DNA of 6,509 nucleotides from Lachnospira sp. UBA5912 (GCA_002435585.1 DJDY01000037.1:788-7296), one strand, 5' to 3'; positions 1-6,117 are shown, counted from the stretch's first letter. Translations and numbers: made by a program. Notes: generated by a model not told the origin, from the sequence alone.

Positions 1-1069
1 TGCCGCTTTCGTAGTAGCTGGCACTGCGGCTCATATTGAACGTTACCATGCACTGATACTGGTTCCATATATTTACCATGCGGCATAACTTATCATCTCT
101 GGTTTCAAGCTTGTATCCGGATAGCAGCGTGTTCCAATATTCTTTTAATGCCTTAAAGGCTGCATTGAATTTATCATCAGACATATTTGAATCAATCATT
201 TTATGAGCGTTTTTTTTGTTTATAATCTGAGGTGCCTCCCATTTATCATCAGGTGCATTTTCTATAAAACCTAATATATATATAAGGCTTGTTTCTTCTC
301 CAGGTGTTAATGTTATGTCTTTTTTAAATGATCCTATTGGTGACCATCCATCGGCTATGGAGTTGCCAGATCTTCCTTTTTTTACGGCTTCAGGCTCTGC
401 CGGACCTGCATATGTTCCAAGAAAACTGTCACGAGCGGTATCAAAACCATCACATGGCTGGTTCATGGCGTATAATGCATAGTGGTTGCGGCGTTCTCGG
501 TATTCTGTTTTGTGGTATATACATGAGTTATTGTTATAATCTTCAATCTCGACTTCACCAGTACTGAAATTGCGTTGGAAATTATTAAGATCATCAACAG
601 CATTCCATAAACAGAATTCCACATATGAATATACACTGAAATGTTTAACTGAATCAGAGTTGTTTTTAAATGATATACGTGTCAGCTCACATGCTGAACC
701 TATAGGAACGAAGGTGGTTACACATGCCTCAAGTTTGTTTTTCATTCCTTTATAACTTGTGTAACCAAGTCCGTGCCGGCATTCGTATGTATCAAGTGGA
801 GTCTGTGATGGCTGCCAGCCAGGATTCCATATTGTATCATTCTCTTTAATATAATAATAATGGCCATTGTTATCGAGAGGAGCGTTGTTATAACGATATC
901 TTGTAAGGCGCATAAGCTTTGCATCTTTATAGAAAGCGTATCCTCCACCGGTGTTACTTATTAATCTGAAAAAGTCTTCACAACCAAGATAGTTAATCCA
1001 TGGAAGAGGAGTTCTTGGTGTAGTTATAACATACTCTTTATTAACATCATCGAAATATCCATATTTCAT
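1..1069 (-). CDS. cbp: Cellobiose phosphorylase (GH94), N-terminal part, runs off left edge
   Basis: This cytoplasmic enzyme of glycoside hydrolase family 94 (EC 2.4.1.20) splits cellobiose with inorganic phosphate into alpha-glucose 1-phosphate and glucose, saving one ATP compared with hydrolysis. Reading leftwards, the frame is open for 356 codons and starts MKYGYFDDVNKEYVITTPRT. Segments that I recall as closely conserved in clostridial cellobiose phosphorylases include PWINYLG, YECRHGLGYT, NFQRNFSTGEVEIE, YHKTEYRERRNHYA and NIWNQYQCMVTFNMSRSASY. The visible part covers the N-terminal beta-sandwich domain, the linker helices and the entrance to the (alpha/alpha)6 barrel. The family is usually about 810 residues, so more than half lies outside the window, including the catalytic Asp of the DWND region, which I therefore could not check. 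The ATG at 1069-1067 is preceded by GAGG (1080-1077) with a 7-base gap. The gene is divergent from the regulator and transporter genes, which supports a shared sugar. Cellodextrin phosphorylase is a less likely alternative. Confidence 0.93.
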   Translation of the reverse strand, partial: MKYGYFDDVNKEYVITTPRTPLPWINYLGCEDFFRLISNTGGGYAFYKDAKLMRLTRYRYNNAPLDNNGHYYYIKENDTIWNPGWQPSQTPLDTYECRHGLGYTSYKGMKNKLEACVTTFVPIGSACELTRISFKNNSDSVKHFSVYSYVEFCLWNAVDDLNNFQRNFSTGEVEIEDYNNNSCIYHKTEYRERRNHYALYAMNQPCDGFDTARDSFLGTYAGPAEPEAVKKGRSGNSIADGWSPIGSFKKDITLTPGEETSLIYILGFIENAPDDKWEAPQIINKKNAHKMIDSNMSDDKFNAAFKALKEYWNTLLSGYKLETRDDKLCRMVNIWNQYQCMVTFNMSRSASYYESG

Positions 1070-1117
1070 AATCAATCCTCATTTCTTTATTAGCTTGTAG
1101 TTAATAATGTAATTAAT

Positions 1118-1131
1118 GGAAAACGATTAAT
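1118..1131. promoter_or_regulatory. Operator-like site 1 (LacI/CcpA type)
   Basis: GGAAAACGATTAAT contains the shared 10-mer AAAACGATTA (1120-1129), centred on CG as is typical of LacI-family operators. It lies directly after the expected start point of the cbp transcript, a position where a bound repressor would block initiation or early elongation. It matches 7 of the 10 fixed positions of the CcpA cre consensus TGWNANCGNTNWCA. Confidence 0.6.
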
Positions 1132-1167
1132 TCTGATAATATACGAAAACGATTACGAAAAAGAAAA
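1131..1167 (-). promoter_or_regulatory. Candidate promoter of the phosphorylase gene
   Basis: On the minus strand a -10-like TATATT lies at 1143-1138, with TATTAT overlapping it at 1141-1136. The -35 region about 17-18 bases upstream is only a T-rich stretch (TTTCTT/TTTTCT) and is weak. Transcription would start near 1131, giving a leader of about 60 bases before the ATG at 1069. The assignment gains some weight because operator copies lie both over the spacer and just after the expected start point. A weak -35 would fit a promoter needing an activator or UP-type help, but that is inference. Confidence 0.4.
1142..1157. promoter_or_regulatory. Operator-like site 2 (LacI/CcpA type)
   Basis: TACGAAAACGATTACG carries the 10-mer at 1146-1155 and overlaps the upstream edge of the cbp -10 box and the spacer. 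Its centre is 26 bp from that of site 1. The 14-mer TACGAAAACGATTA is repeated exactly at site 3. It matches 8 of the 10 fixed positions of the cre consensus, so binding by CcpA rather than, or as well as, the local repressor is possible. Confidence 0.65.
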
Positions 1168-1172
1168 ACAGA

Positions 1173-1230
1173 ATGCTGTATTTTGTTAAAGTTACAATGA
1201 AATTAGAATATATAACTTAAAATACAGCAT
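1173..1230. repeat. 12-bp perfect inverted repeat with inner stem
   Basis: ATGCTGTATTTT (1173-1184) is the exact reverse complement of AAAATACAGCAT (1219-1230). Inside it a further 6-bp pair, AAGTTA (1189-1194) with TAACTT (1213-1218), can extend the stem past a 4-base bulge, leaving an 18-base loop. It lies just upstream of the cbp promoter candidate and is downstream of no visible promoter. It may be a protein-binding site or, less likely, part of an unrecognised RNA. There is no T-run to make it a terminator. Confidence 0.6.
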
Positions 1231-1238
1231 ATATATAA

Positions 1239-1280
1239 TCTATTCATAAGTATATCTGAATATGTTACAAAATGAATAGA
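1239..1280. repeat. 9-bp perfect inverted repeat
   Basis: TCTATTCAT (1239-1247) pairs exactly with ATGAATAGA (1272-1280) across 24 bases. It starts 9 bases after the 12-bp inverted repeat. In AT-rich DNA a 9-bp match at this distance could be chance, so the functional reading is uncertain. Confidence 0.4.
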
Positions 1281-1338
1281 ATATTATCTTCTATGTTGAG
1301 TATATTTAAATGAGGGACAAAATGCAATGATAAATAAT

Positions 1339-1411
1339 AAAAAACACAAAAATAGTGATAATGCACAAAAATATGCAAAAATTATGACAAAATTTATAAA
1401 AATTCAAAAAA
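1339..1411. promoter_or_regulatory. Phased A-tracts upstream of the regulator promoter (probable bent DNA)
   Basis: Runs of A occur at 1339-1344, 1348-1352, 1367-1371, 1377-1381, 1389-1392 (followed by TTT), 1398-1402 and 1406-1411. From 1367 on their centres are about 8.5 to 11.5 bp apart, close to one helical turn, and they end four bases before the -35 box at 1415. A-tracts in helical phase are known to curve DNA, and A-rich DNA here can also act as an UP element. That it does so here is inferred. Confidence 0.55.
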
Positions 1412-1414
1412 TGG

Positions 1415-1443
1415 TTGCACTAATGTAAAATCAGTGCTATATT
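1415..1443 (+). promoter_or_regulatory. Sigma-A promoter of the regulator-transporter operon
   Basis: TTGCAC (1415-1420) and TATATT (1438-1443) are separated by exactly 17 bp, and the -10 box is preceded by TGC, an extended -10 motif. Transcription would start near 1450, giving a leader of about 60 bases. Operator-like site 3 overlaps the start point. This is the best sigma-A promoter seen in the window and probably drives the regulator gene and at least the binding-protein gene behind it. Confidence 0.75.
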
Positions 1444-1448
1444 AAAGC

Positions 1449-1464
1449 TACGAAAACGATTAAG
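1449..1464. promoter_or_regulatory. Operator-like site 3 (LacI/CcpA type)
   Basis: TACGAAAACGATTAAG repeats the 14-mer of site 2 exactly (1449-1462). It begins 6 bases after the -10 box of the regulator promoter, so it covers the expected start point. This is a standard layout for autorepression of a LacI-family gene and the transport genes behind it. Its centre is about 307 bp from that of site 2, a distance at which looping between the two promoters is possible. Confidence 0.65.
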
Positions 1465-1510
1465 TAACTTTTAACTAACACAGATATACAGTAAGTAAAG
1501 GGGCGATGCG

Positions 1511-2515
1511 ATGGTTTCCATGAAAGATATTGCTGAAAAGTGCAATGTATCAGTTGCTACAGTAAGCAAAGCACTTAATAATCAAAGCGATATCAGCGAA
1601 GAGACTAGAAAGAGAATATGTCAGACAGCTAACGATATGGGATATTATCCTAATTCGGCGGCCAGGGCTTTGAAGACAAACCGTTCATATAATATAGGGG
1701 TTTTGTTAAAGGATAAAGCACAGAGTGGTCTGACACACGAATATTTCTCAGCAGTGCTCGAGGGTGTCAAGGTTGAAGCGGAAAGCTGTGGTTATGATAT
1801 TACATTTATTAACACACATAATGCCAGCATGACATATCGTGAACATTGCAGGTATCGCAACTTTGATGGTGTAGTTGTAGCCTGTGCAGATTTTGATGAT
1901 CCGGAGGTGAAAGATTTAGTTGACAGCAGAATTCCCAGCGTGACTATCGACTATGTGTTTAACAACTGTACTTCCGTTGTATCAGACAACATAAGGGGGA
2001 TGAGAGAATTAGTCCTGTATGCATATAAGATGGGACATCGCAAGATTGCTTATATACATGGCGAGGATGGATCAGAAGTAACTAAAGAAAGGCTGGCGTC
2101 ATTTTACAGAACGCTCGATGAACTTGATGTAGATGTTCCAGATGAATATATAATATCTTCGGAATATCTGAATGCAGTTTTAGCAGAAAAATATACATAT
2201 GAACTACTGGATCTTAAGAATCCACCAACATGTATATTTTATCCTGATGATTTGTCTTATTCAGGCGGTGTGAATGCAACCCGTAGCAGGAACATGAAGA
2301 TTCCTGATGATATATCCATGATAGGATATGATGGAATAAAGCTTTCACAAATGCTTAGTCCAAAGCTTACAACACTTAAACAGGGAACGGGAGAGATTGG
2401 TAAACTTGCAGCAAGGGAACTGATAGAGTGTATTGATAATCCCAAGACAGCACTTGTTAAGAGGCTGGTTGTAGGCGGAGAGCTTCTAAAAGGAGAGACA
2501 GTTAAAAGGATATAA
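1511..2515 (+). CDS. LacI-family transcriptional regulator of the sugar-uptake locus
   Basis: The protein has 334 residues, the normal length for the family. Residues 4-23 (MKDIAEKCNVSVATVSKALN) form the LacI helix-turn-helix, and residues 48-56 (NSAARALKT) match the hinge helix that enters the minor groove at the central CG. From about residue 60 (NIGVLL) the rest is the periplasmic-binding-protein-like sugar domain. It contains HRKIAYIHG near 176, a YPDD segment at 244-247 where many relatives have a Asn-Asp pair, IGYDGI at 281-286 and LTTLKQ at 296-301. ATG 1511 is chosen because AAGGGG (1498-1503) lies 7 bases before it; ATG 1520 would be too far. The gene opens the transporter operon and diverges from the phosphorylase gene, so its inducer is probably cellobiose or a related glucoside. 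It probably represses itself through the site at 1449. The ligand is inferred from context only. Confidence 0.93.
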   Translation: MVSMKDIAEKCNVSVATVSKALNNQSDISEETRKRICQTANDMGYYPNSAARALKTNRSYNIGVLLKDKAQSGLTHEYFSAVLEGVKVEAESCGYDITFINTHNASMTYREHCRYRNFDGVVVACADFDDPEVKDLVDSRIPSVTIDYVFNNCTSVVSDNIRGMRELVLYAYKMGHRKIAYIHGEDGSEVTKERLASFYRTLDELDVDVPDEYIISSEYLNAVLAEKYTYELLDLKNPPTCIFYPDDLSYSGGVNATRSRNMKIPDDISMIGYDGIKLSQMLSPKLTTLKQGTGEIGKLAARELIECIDNPKTALVKRLVVGGELLKGETVKRI

Positions 2516-2538
2516 GTTTAACGGCAGGTTTAAACTTA
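2513..2538 (+). repeat. AT-rich hairpin overlapping the regulator stop codon
   Basis: TAAGTTTAA (2513-2521) pairs perfectly with TTAAACTTA (2530-2538) around an 8-base loop. The 5' arm begins with the TAA stop of the regulator gene. No T-run follows, so it is not a standard terminator. It may mark an mRNA processing or stability boundary between the regulator and the binding protein. A ribosome terminating on the regulator would keep it open. Confidence 0.5.
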
Positions 2539-2583
2539 AGGGGAACATATTTACAAAATAATTGTTTTTGAGGAGGTATTATT

Positions 2584-3957
2584 ATGATAAAACGCAAATT
2601 AGCAAGTATATTCTTGGCTACGACAATGATTATGGGAACGCTCGTAGGATGTGGTGATTCAGGCAGCAGCCAGACAGCAGCTAAAGTTAATACAGATGAA
2701 AGCGCTCAGGGAAAAGTACTTAATATCTATTGCTGGAATACCGAATTCCAGGACAGATTTAAATATTTTGAGCAGTCAGGAAAGCTTCCATCAGATGTAA
2801 AAGTTAATTTCGTAGTTACACCTAATGAGAATAACGCATATCAGAATGCACTTGATGCAGCATTACTAAAACAGAATGATGTACCAGCAGATGAGAAGAT
2901 AGATATCTTCCTTATAGAAGCTGATTATGCATTAAAATATGTTAACAGTGATTATACACTTGATGTAATCAATGATATTGGACTTACAAAAGATGATGTA
3001 GCTGATCAGTATCAGTACACAAAGGATATTGTTACAGATTCTAATGGCAACCAGAAAGGTACAACATGGCAGGCAACTCCTGGACTGTTCGCTTATAGAC
3101 GTTCTATAGCAAAGGATGTATTAGGAACTGATGATCCAGATAAGGTTCAGGAAGCACTTTCTACATGGGATAAGTTCAATGCAGTAGCAGAAAAAGCCGC
3201 TGAAAAAGGTTACAAGATGCTTTCAGGATATGATGATTCATATAGAGTATTTTCTAACAATGTGTCAGCTCCTTGGGTAGATTCTAATAACAAGATAGTT
3301 ATCGATCCTAACATTATGAATTGGGTTGACCAGACAAAGACATTTACAGATAAAGGATATAACAATAAGACTTCTCTCTGGGATACAACATGGGCATCTG
3401 ACCAGGGTCCTAAAGGTAAAGTATTTGGTTTCTTCTATTCAACATGGGGTATCAACTTTACACTTCTTGGCAACTCACTTGAGAAACCAGTAGCAGAAGG
3501 TGGTAAGGAAGAAGTTGGTAATGGTATCTATGGTGATTATGCAGTATGCCAGGGACCACAGAGTTATTACTGGGGTGGTACATGGATCTGTGCAGCAGCA
3601 GGAACAGATAATCCTAATCTTATTAAAGATATCATGAAGACATTAACATGCGATAAGGCTACAGAAGTACAGATTACAAAGGATACACAGGATTATACTA
3701 ACACAATATCAGGTATGAATGAGCTTGCAAACAGCGATTTTAAGTCAGATTTCCTTGGTGGACAGAATCATATTAAGCTCTTCGCACAGGCTGCTCCAAA
3801 GATAAATATGAAGAATATTTCAGCATATGATCAGGGACTTAATGAAGAGTTCCAGAAAGCTATGAAGGATTACTTTGATGGACACGTAACTAAAGAGCAG
3901 GCATTAGATAACTTCTATGAGAAAGCTCATGTTAAGTATCCTAACTTATCTAAATAA
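2584..3957 (+). CDS. ABC transporter solute-binding lipoprotein, probable cello-oligosaccharide binder
   Basis: This 457-residue extracellular lipoprotein captures sugar and delivers it to the two permeases downstream. The N-terminus is a lipoprotein signal: KRK at 3-5, a hydrophobic stretch at 6-22, and lipobox LVGC with Cys23 as the probable lipidated residue, followed by a Ser/Gly/Gln-rich linker. From residue 45 (VLNIYCWN) the pattern is that of family 1 (MalE-like, CUT1) binding proteins. It is rich in tryptophan, for example at 51, 162, 195, 231, 247, 266, 270, 288, 330 and 334, and includes a YYWGGTW segment at 328-334. Such aromatics commonly stack on sugar rings, although the actual pocket residues cannot be told from sequence alone. 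ATG 2584 has AGGAGG (2571-2576) 7 bases upstream. Three in-frame stops follow one another (TAA TAA TGA, 3955-3963). The sugar is inferred from the neighbouring phosphorylase; a gluco- or mannooligosaccharide is possible. Confidence 0.9.
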   Translation: MIKRKLASIFLATTMIMGTLVGCGDSGSSQTAAKVNTDESAQGKVLNIYCWNTEFQDRFKYFEQSGKLPSDVKVNFVVTPNENNAYQNALDAALLKQNDVPADEKIDIFLIEADYALKYVNSDYTLDVINDIGLTKDDVADQYQYTKDIVTDSNGNQKGTTWQATPGLFAYRRSIAKDVLGTDDPDKVQEALSTWDKFNAVAEKAAEKGYKMLSGYDDSYRVFSNNVSAPWVDSNNKIVIDPNIMNWVDQTKTFTDKGYNNKTSLWDTTWASDQGPKGKVFGFFYSTWGINFTLLGNSLEKPVAEGGKEEVGNGIYGDYAVCQGPQSYYWGGTWICAAAGTDNPNLIKDIMKTLTCDKATEVQITKDTQDYTNTISGMNELANSDFKSDFLGGQNHIKLFAQAAPKINMKNISAYDQGLNEEFQKAMKDYFDGHVTKEQALDNFYEKAHVKYPNLSK

Positions 3958-4013
3958 TAATGATTGGTGCAACATCATAGTAATAGATATATCAGTTTAA
4001 TAGAATATATATA

Positions 4014-4043
4014 TTGAACTTTAGGAATATGTTTTAGTATATA
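4014..4043 (+). promoter_or_regulatory. Weak internal promoter candidate before the permease genes
   Basis: TTGAAC (4014-4019) and TATATA (4038-4043) are 18 bp apart. Each box matches the sigma-A consensus at 4 of 6 positions. The surrounding DNA is so AT-rich that such matches are expected by chance. If real, its transcript would begin near 4050 and carry the 4066-4135 hairpin in the permease leader. Confidence 0.25.
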
Positions 4044-4065
4044 TGTTTAATTATAATTGGAATAT

Positions 4066-4135
4066 GGATAATAATAAAATGCCGGTTGCCAGTAATTAAC
4101 CAGGTACGACTGGCACCGGCGTTATATTATTATCT
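4066..4135 (+). terminator. Long imperfect hairpin between binding-protein and permease genes (attenuator or stability element)
   Basis: The arms at 4066-4093 and 4109-4135 pair over about 26 positions. Next to the loop is the GC-rich part: GCCGGT and GCCAGT on the left pair with ACTGGC and ACCGGC on the right, with a single bulged T. Below it is an AT-rich base (GATAATAATA with TATTATTATC) broken by one A-A mismatch and one G-U pair. The loop is 15 bases. The sequence after the GC core is T-rich but interrupted (GTTATATTATTAT), so termination is probably partial. In many sugar transport operons, malE-malF of E. coli being the known case, hairpins at this place protect the upstream message and lower permease expression; I infer the same role here. 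Confidence 0.7.
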
Positions 4136-4194
4136 GGTTGTTATCTTAAGAAGATTAGAATGTTTATATTTATTACTAGGAATTGGAGGGCGGC

Positions 4195-5166
4195 ATGAAA
4201 AAGAAAAAATCTAAATGCGTCAGTTATGCTAAGTGGGGATATATATTTTTGATACCATTTTTCCTTGTATATATCGTATTTCAACTTTTTCCACTGATAT
4301 CCACTTTTTATAACAGTTTTTTTGAAAATTACAGAGTAGGACTTATGCAGATAGGTCCTAAGTTCGTTGGATTAGCCAATTATAAAGAAATATTATTTAA
4401 TTCACCACTTCTGGTATATTTAAAAAATACATTTATTATATGGATGATGGGATTTATTCCACAGATGATATTCTCTCTTCTGTTAGCATCATGGTTTACA
4501 GATTTGAGACTTAGATTGAAATGTACTGGCTTTTTTAAGACAGTTATATATATGCCAAATCTGATTATGGCATCAGCATTCTCAATGCTGTTCTATACTA
4601 TATTCTCAGATATTGGTCCTATTAATAATCTTCTTAATGCAATGGGACTTCCTACATACAGATTCTTAGCAGAGGTTGCAGGAACAAGAGGACTTATAGC
4701 ACTTATGAACTTCCTTATGTGGTTTGGTAACACTACGATAGTCCTTATGGCAGGTATTATGGGAATAGATACAGGTATATTTGAGGCAGCAAGAATTGAT
4801 GGTGCGAATTCTTTCCAGATATTTAGAAAGATTACATTACCTATTATAAAACCTATTATGGCATACACACTTGTAACATCACTTATTGGTGGTATACAGA
4901 TGTTTGATGTTCCACAGATACTTACTAATGGTAATGGTAATCCTAATGATACAAGTATGACAGTTATTATGTATCTGAATAAGCATCTGTATAGTAAGAA
5001 TTATGGTATGGCAGGAGCATTATCAGTTATTCTGTTTATTATAACAGCGGTTCTTAGTGTGTTTGTATTTAAGTATGTAACTAAGGGAATGGTTGATTCT
5101 GGTGCAAGTACATATAAGAAAGCTAAAAAGGTAAAAGATAACAAAGCAGTAAGTAAGGGGGTATAA
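4195..5166 (+). CDS. ABC sugar transporter permease, MalF/UgpA type (CUT1)
   Basis: This membrane protein is one half of the transport channel. From ATG 4195 it has 323 residues: a basic cytoplasmic start (MKKKKSK), then six predicted membrane segments near 15-38, 78-98, 117-136, 165-187, 216-236 and 281-303, and a Lys-rich tail. The cytoplasmic coupling loop is clear: EAARIDGA at 197-204, with ITLP at 213-216. This EAA motif contacts the ATPase subunit. I prefer ATG 4195 because GGAGG (4185-4189) stands 5 bases before it. An in-frame TTG at 4183 would add MEGG but overlaps that ribosome site and lacks a well-placed one of its own. The second permease starts 2 bases after the stop. Substrate specificity is not readable from the permease and is inferred from the locus. 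Confidence 0.93.
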   Translation: MKKKKSKCVSYAKWGYIFLIPFFLVYIVFQLFPLISTFYNSFFENYRVGLMQIGPKFVGLANYKEILFNSPLLVYLKNTFIIWMMGFIPQMIFSLLLASWFTDLRLRLKCTGFFKTVIYMPNLIMASAFSMLFYTIFSDIGPINNLLNAMGLPTYRFLAEVAGTRGLIALMNFLMWFGNTTIVLMAGIMGIDTGIFEAARIDGANSFQIFRKITLPIIKPIMAYTLVTSLIGGIQMFDVPQILTNGNGNPNDTSMTVIMYLNKHLYSKNYGMAGALSVILFIITAVLSVFVFKYVTKGMVDSGASTYKKAKKVKDNKAVSKGV

Positions 5167-5168
5167 CT

Positions 5169-6047
5169 ATGAGTACAGTGGTTACTAAGAAAAAGTCTGA
5201 TAGAAAAGACAAAGTAGTACTGAATATTCAAAGAACATTATGTTATATAGTGTTGATACTCTTATCGTTACTTTGCCTCTTTTCATTTTATGTATTGGTT
5301 ATTAATACTACAAGGTCACATCCTGATATACAGAAAGGTTTCTCTTTATTGCCTGGTAAGTCATTTTTTACCAACTTGAAGAATCTTTTAGGAGATGCGA
5401 ATCTTCCTGTACTTAGCGGTATGTTTAACAGTCTTGTTGTTGCAGGTGGTTCAGCCTTGCTGTCAGTATATTTTTCAGCATTGACAGCTTATGCTATTCA
5501 TGCATATAACTTTAGATTCAAGAATCTGGCATTTACTATTATTATGATTATAATGATGGTTCCTACACAGGTGTCAGCGCTTGGTTTTGTAGACCAGATG
5601 AGTAAGATGAGACTTATGAATTCGTTTATTCCACTGATTGTTCCATCAATTGCATCTCCAGTTGTTTTCTTCTTTATTAAGCAATATATGGATAGCGTTT
5701 TGCCAATAGAACTTGTAGAAGCAGCAAGAATTGATGGGGCACATGAGTTCAGGATATTTAACCAGATAGTCCTGCCACTTATGAAACCAGCGATTGCAGT
5801 GCAGGCTATATTTACATTTGTATCATCATGGAATAACTACTTTATTCCATCGCTTATAATTAACAGAGATTCAAAAAAGACATTGCCTATACTTATTGCA
5901 CAGTTAAGAAGTGCTGATTTCTTAAAGTTTGACATGGGCAAGGTGTATATGATGCTTGGATGTGCTATTCTTCCAGTTATTATTGTGTATCTGTGCTTAT
6001 CCAAGTTTATTGTAAGAGGTGTTACATTAGGTGGTGTTAAGGGATGA
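5169..6047 (+). CDS. ABC sugar transporter permease, MalG/UgpE type (CUT1)
   Basis: This is the partner channel subunit of 292 residues, a usual length for MalG-type proteins. A basic N-terminus (residues 1-22) is followed by six predicted membrane segments near 24-46, 88-111, 121-139, 152-171, 203-226 and 261-281. The EAA loop reads EAARIDGA at 184-191 with VLP at 201-203. The C-terminus ends VTLGGVKG, close to the usual MalG-type ending. The ATG is 2 bases after the stop of the first permease, with a G-rich ribosome site AAGGGGG (5155-5161) lying inside that gene's last codons, so the pair is probably translated together. No ATP-binding gene follows before the structured non-coding region and terminator, which suggests that an MsmX/MsiK-type ATPase encoded elsewhere serves this transporter. 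Confidence 0.94.
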   Translation: MSTVVTKKKSDRKDKVVLNIQRTLCYIVLILLSLLCLFSFYVLVINTTRSHPDIQKGFSLLPGKSFFTNLKNLLGDANLPVLSGMFNSLVVAGGSALLSVYFSALTAYAIHAYNFRFKNLAFTIIMIIMMVPTQVSALGFVDQMSKMRLMNSFIPLIVPSIASPVVFFFIKQYMDSVLPIELVEAARIDGAHEFRIFNQIVLPLMKPAIAVQAIFTFVSSWNNYFIPSLIINRDSKKTLPILIAQLRSADFLKFDMGKVYMMLGCAILPVIIVYLCLSKFIVRGVTLGGVKG

Positions 6048-6062
6048 TACCTGATAATGTTT

Positions 6063-6108
6063 ATATTACATAGTATCACATTATGTAATATCTGATTATA
6101 TAATGTGA
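6063..6108 (+). repeat. Two overlapping, mutually exclusive hairpins after the last permease
   Basis: Hairpin A pairs ATATTACATA (6063-6072) with TATGTAATAT (6082-6091), a perfect 10-bp stem with a 9-base loop. Hairpin B pairs TCACATTATGTAAT (6076-6089) with ATTATATAATGTGA (6095-6108), a 14-bp stem with one G-U pair and a 5-base loop. They share 6082-6089 and cannot both form in one RNA. B looks more stable because its stem is longer and its loop shorter. No T-run follows either. Confidence 0.6.
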
Positions 6109-6117
6109 GTGTCTAAA

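Larger units (their letters stand above)
1070..1510. other. Divergent intergenic control region (about 440 bp)
   Basis: No gene is visible here; the longest ATG-started frames are only a few codons. The region is very AT-rich. From left to right it holds the cbp leader and ribosome site, two operator-like copies over a cbp promoter candidate, a 12-bp and then a 9-bp inverted repeat, phased A-tracts, and the regulator promoter with a third operator copy and its leader. Each element is listed separately. Confidence 0.85.

Noticed and set aside
210..217. Run of eight T (eight A in the phosphorylase mRNA) as a frameshift or phase-variation site
   Set aside because: The frame continues on both sides with conserved GH94 sequence, and single 8-base A runs are common in AT-rich genes.
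328..948. Short open frames on the plus strand, and one on the minus strand in another frame, inside the phosphorylase gene
   Set aside because: They overlap a long minus-strand frame whose translation clearly matches GH94, and they have no plausible ribosome sites or recognisable domains.
1506..1520. ATG 1506 and ATG 1520 as alternative regulator starts
   Set aside because: ATG 1506 is out of frame, and ATG 1520 is 16 bases from the ribosome site. ATG 1511 has ideal spacing and gives the usual short lead before the helix-turn-helix.
3955..3963. Three consecutive in-frame stops after the binding protein
   Set aside because: Tandem stops are common after highly expressed genes and need no special explanation.
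4138..4170. Promoter directly before the first permease (TTGTTA with TATATT)
   Set aside because: The spacer would be 21 bp, too long for sigma-A, and other nearby boxes are poor.
4183..4194. TTG at 4183 as the start of the first permease
   Set aside because: It overlaps the GGAGG that properly serves ATG 4195, and its own upstream AGGA is only about 2 bases away.
4593..6079. Minus-strand open frames within the regulator and permease genes
   Set aside because: They are antisense to genes with clear family motifs, and their hydrophobicity mirrors the membrane segments of the real genes.
6058..6093. Possible 12-codon peptide after the last permease
   Set aside because: There is no ribosome site, and the frame lies wholly within the hairpin sequences.
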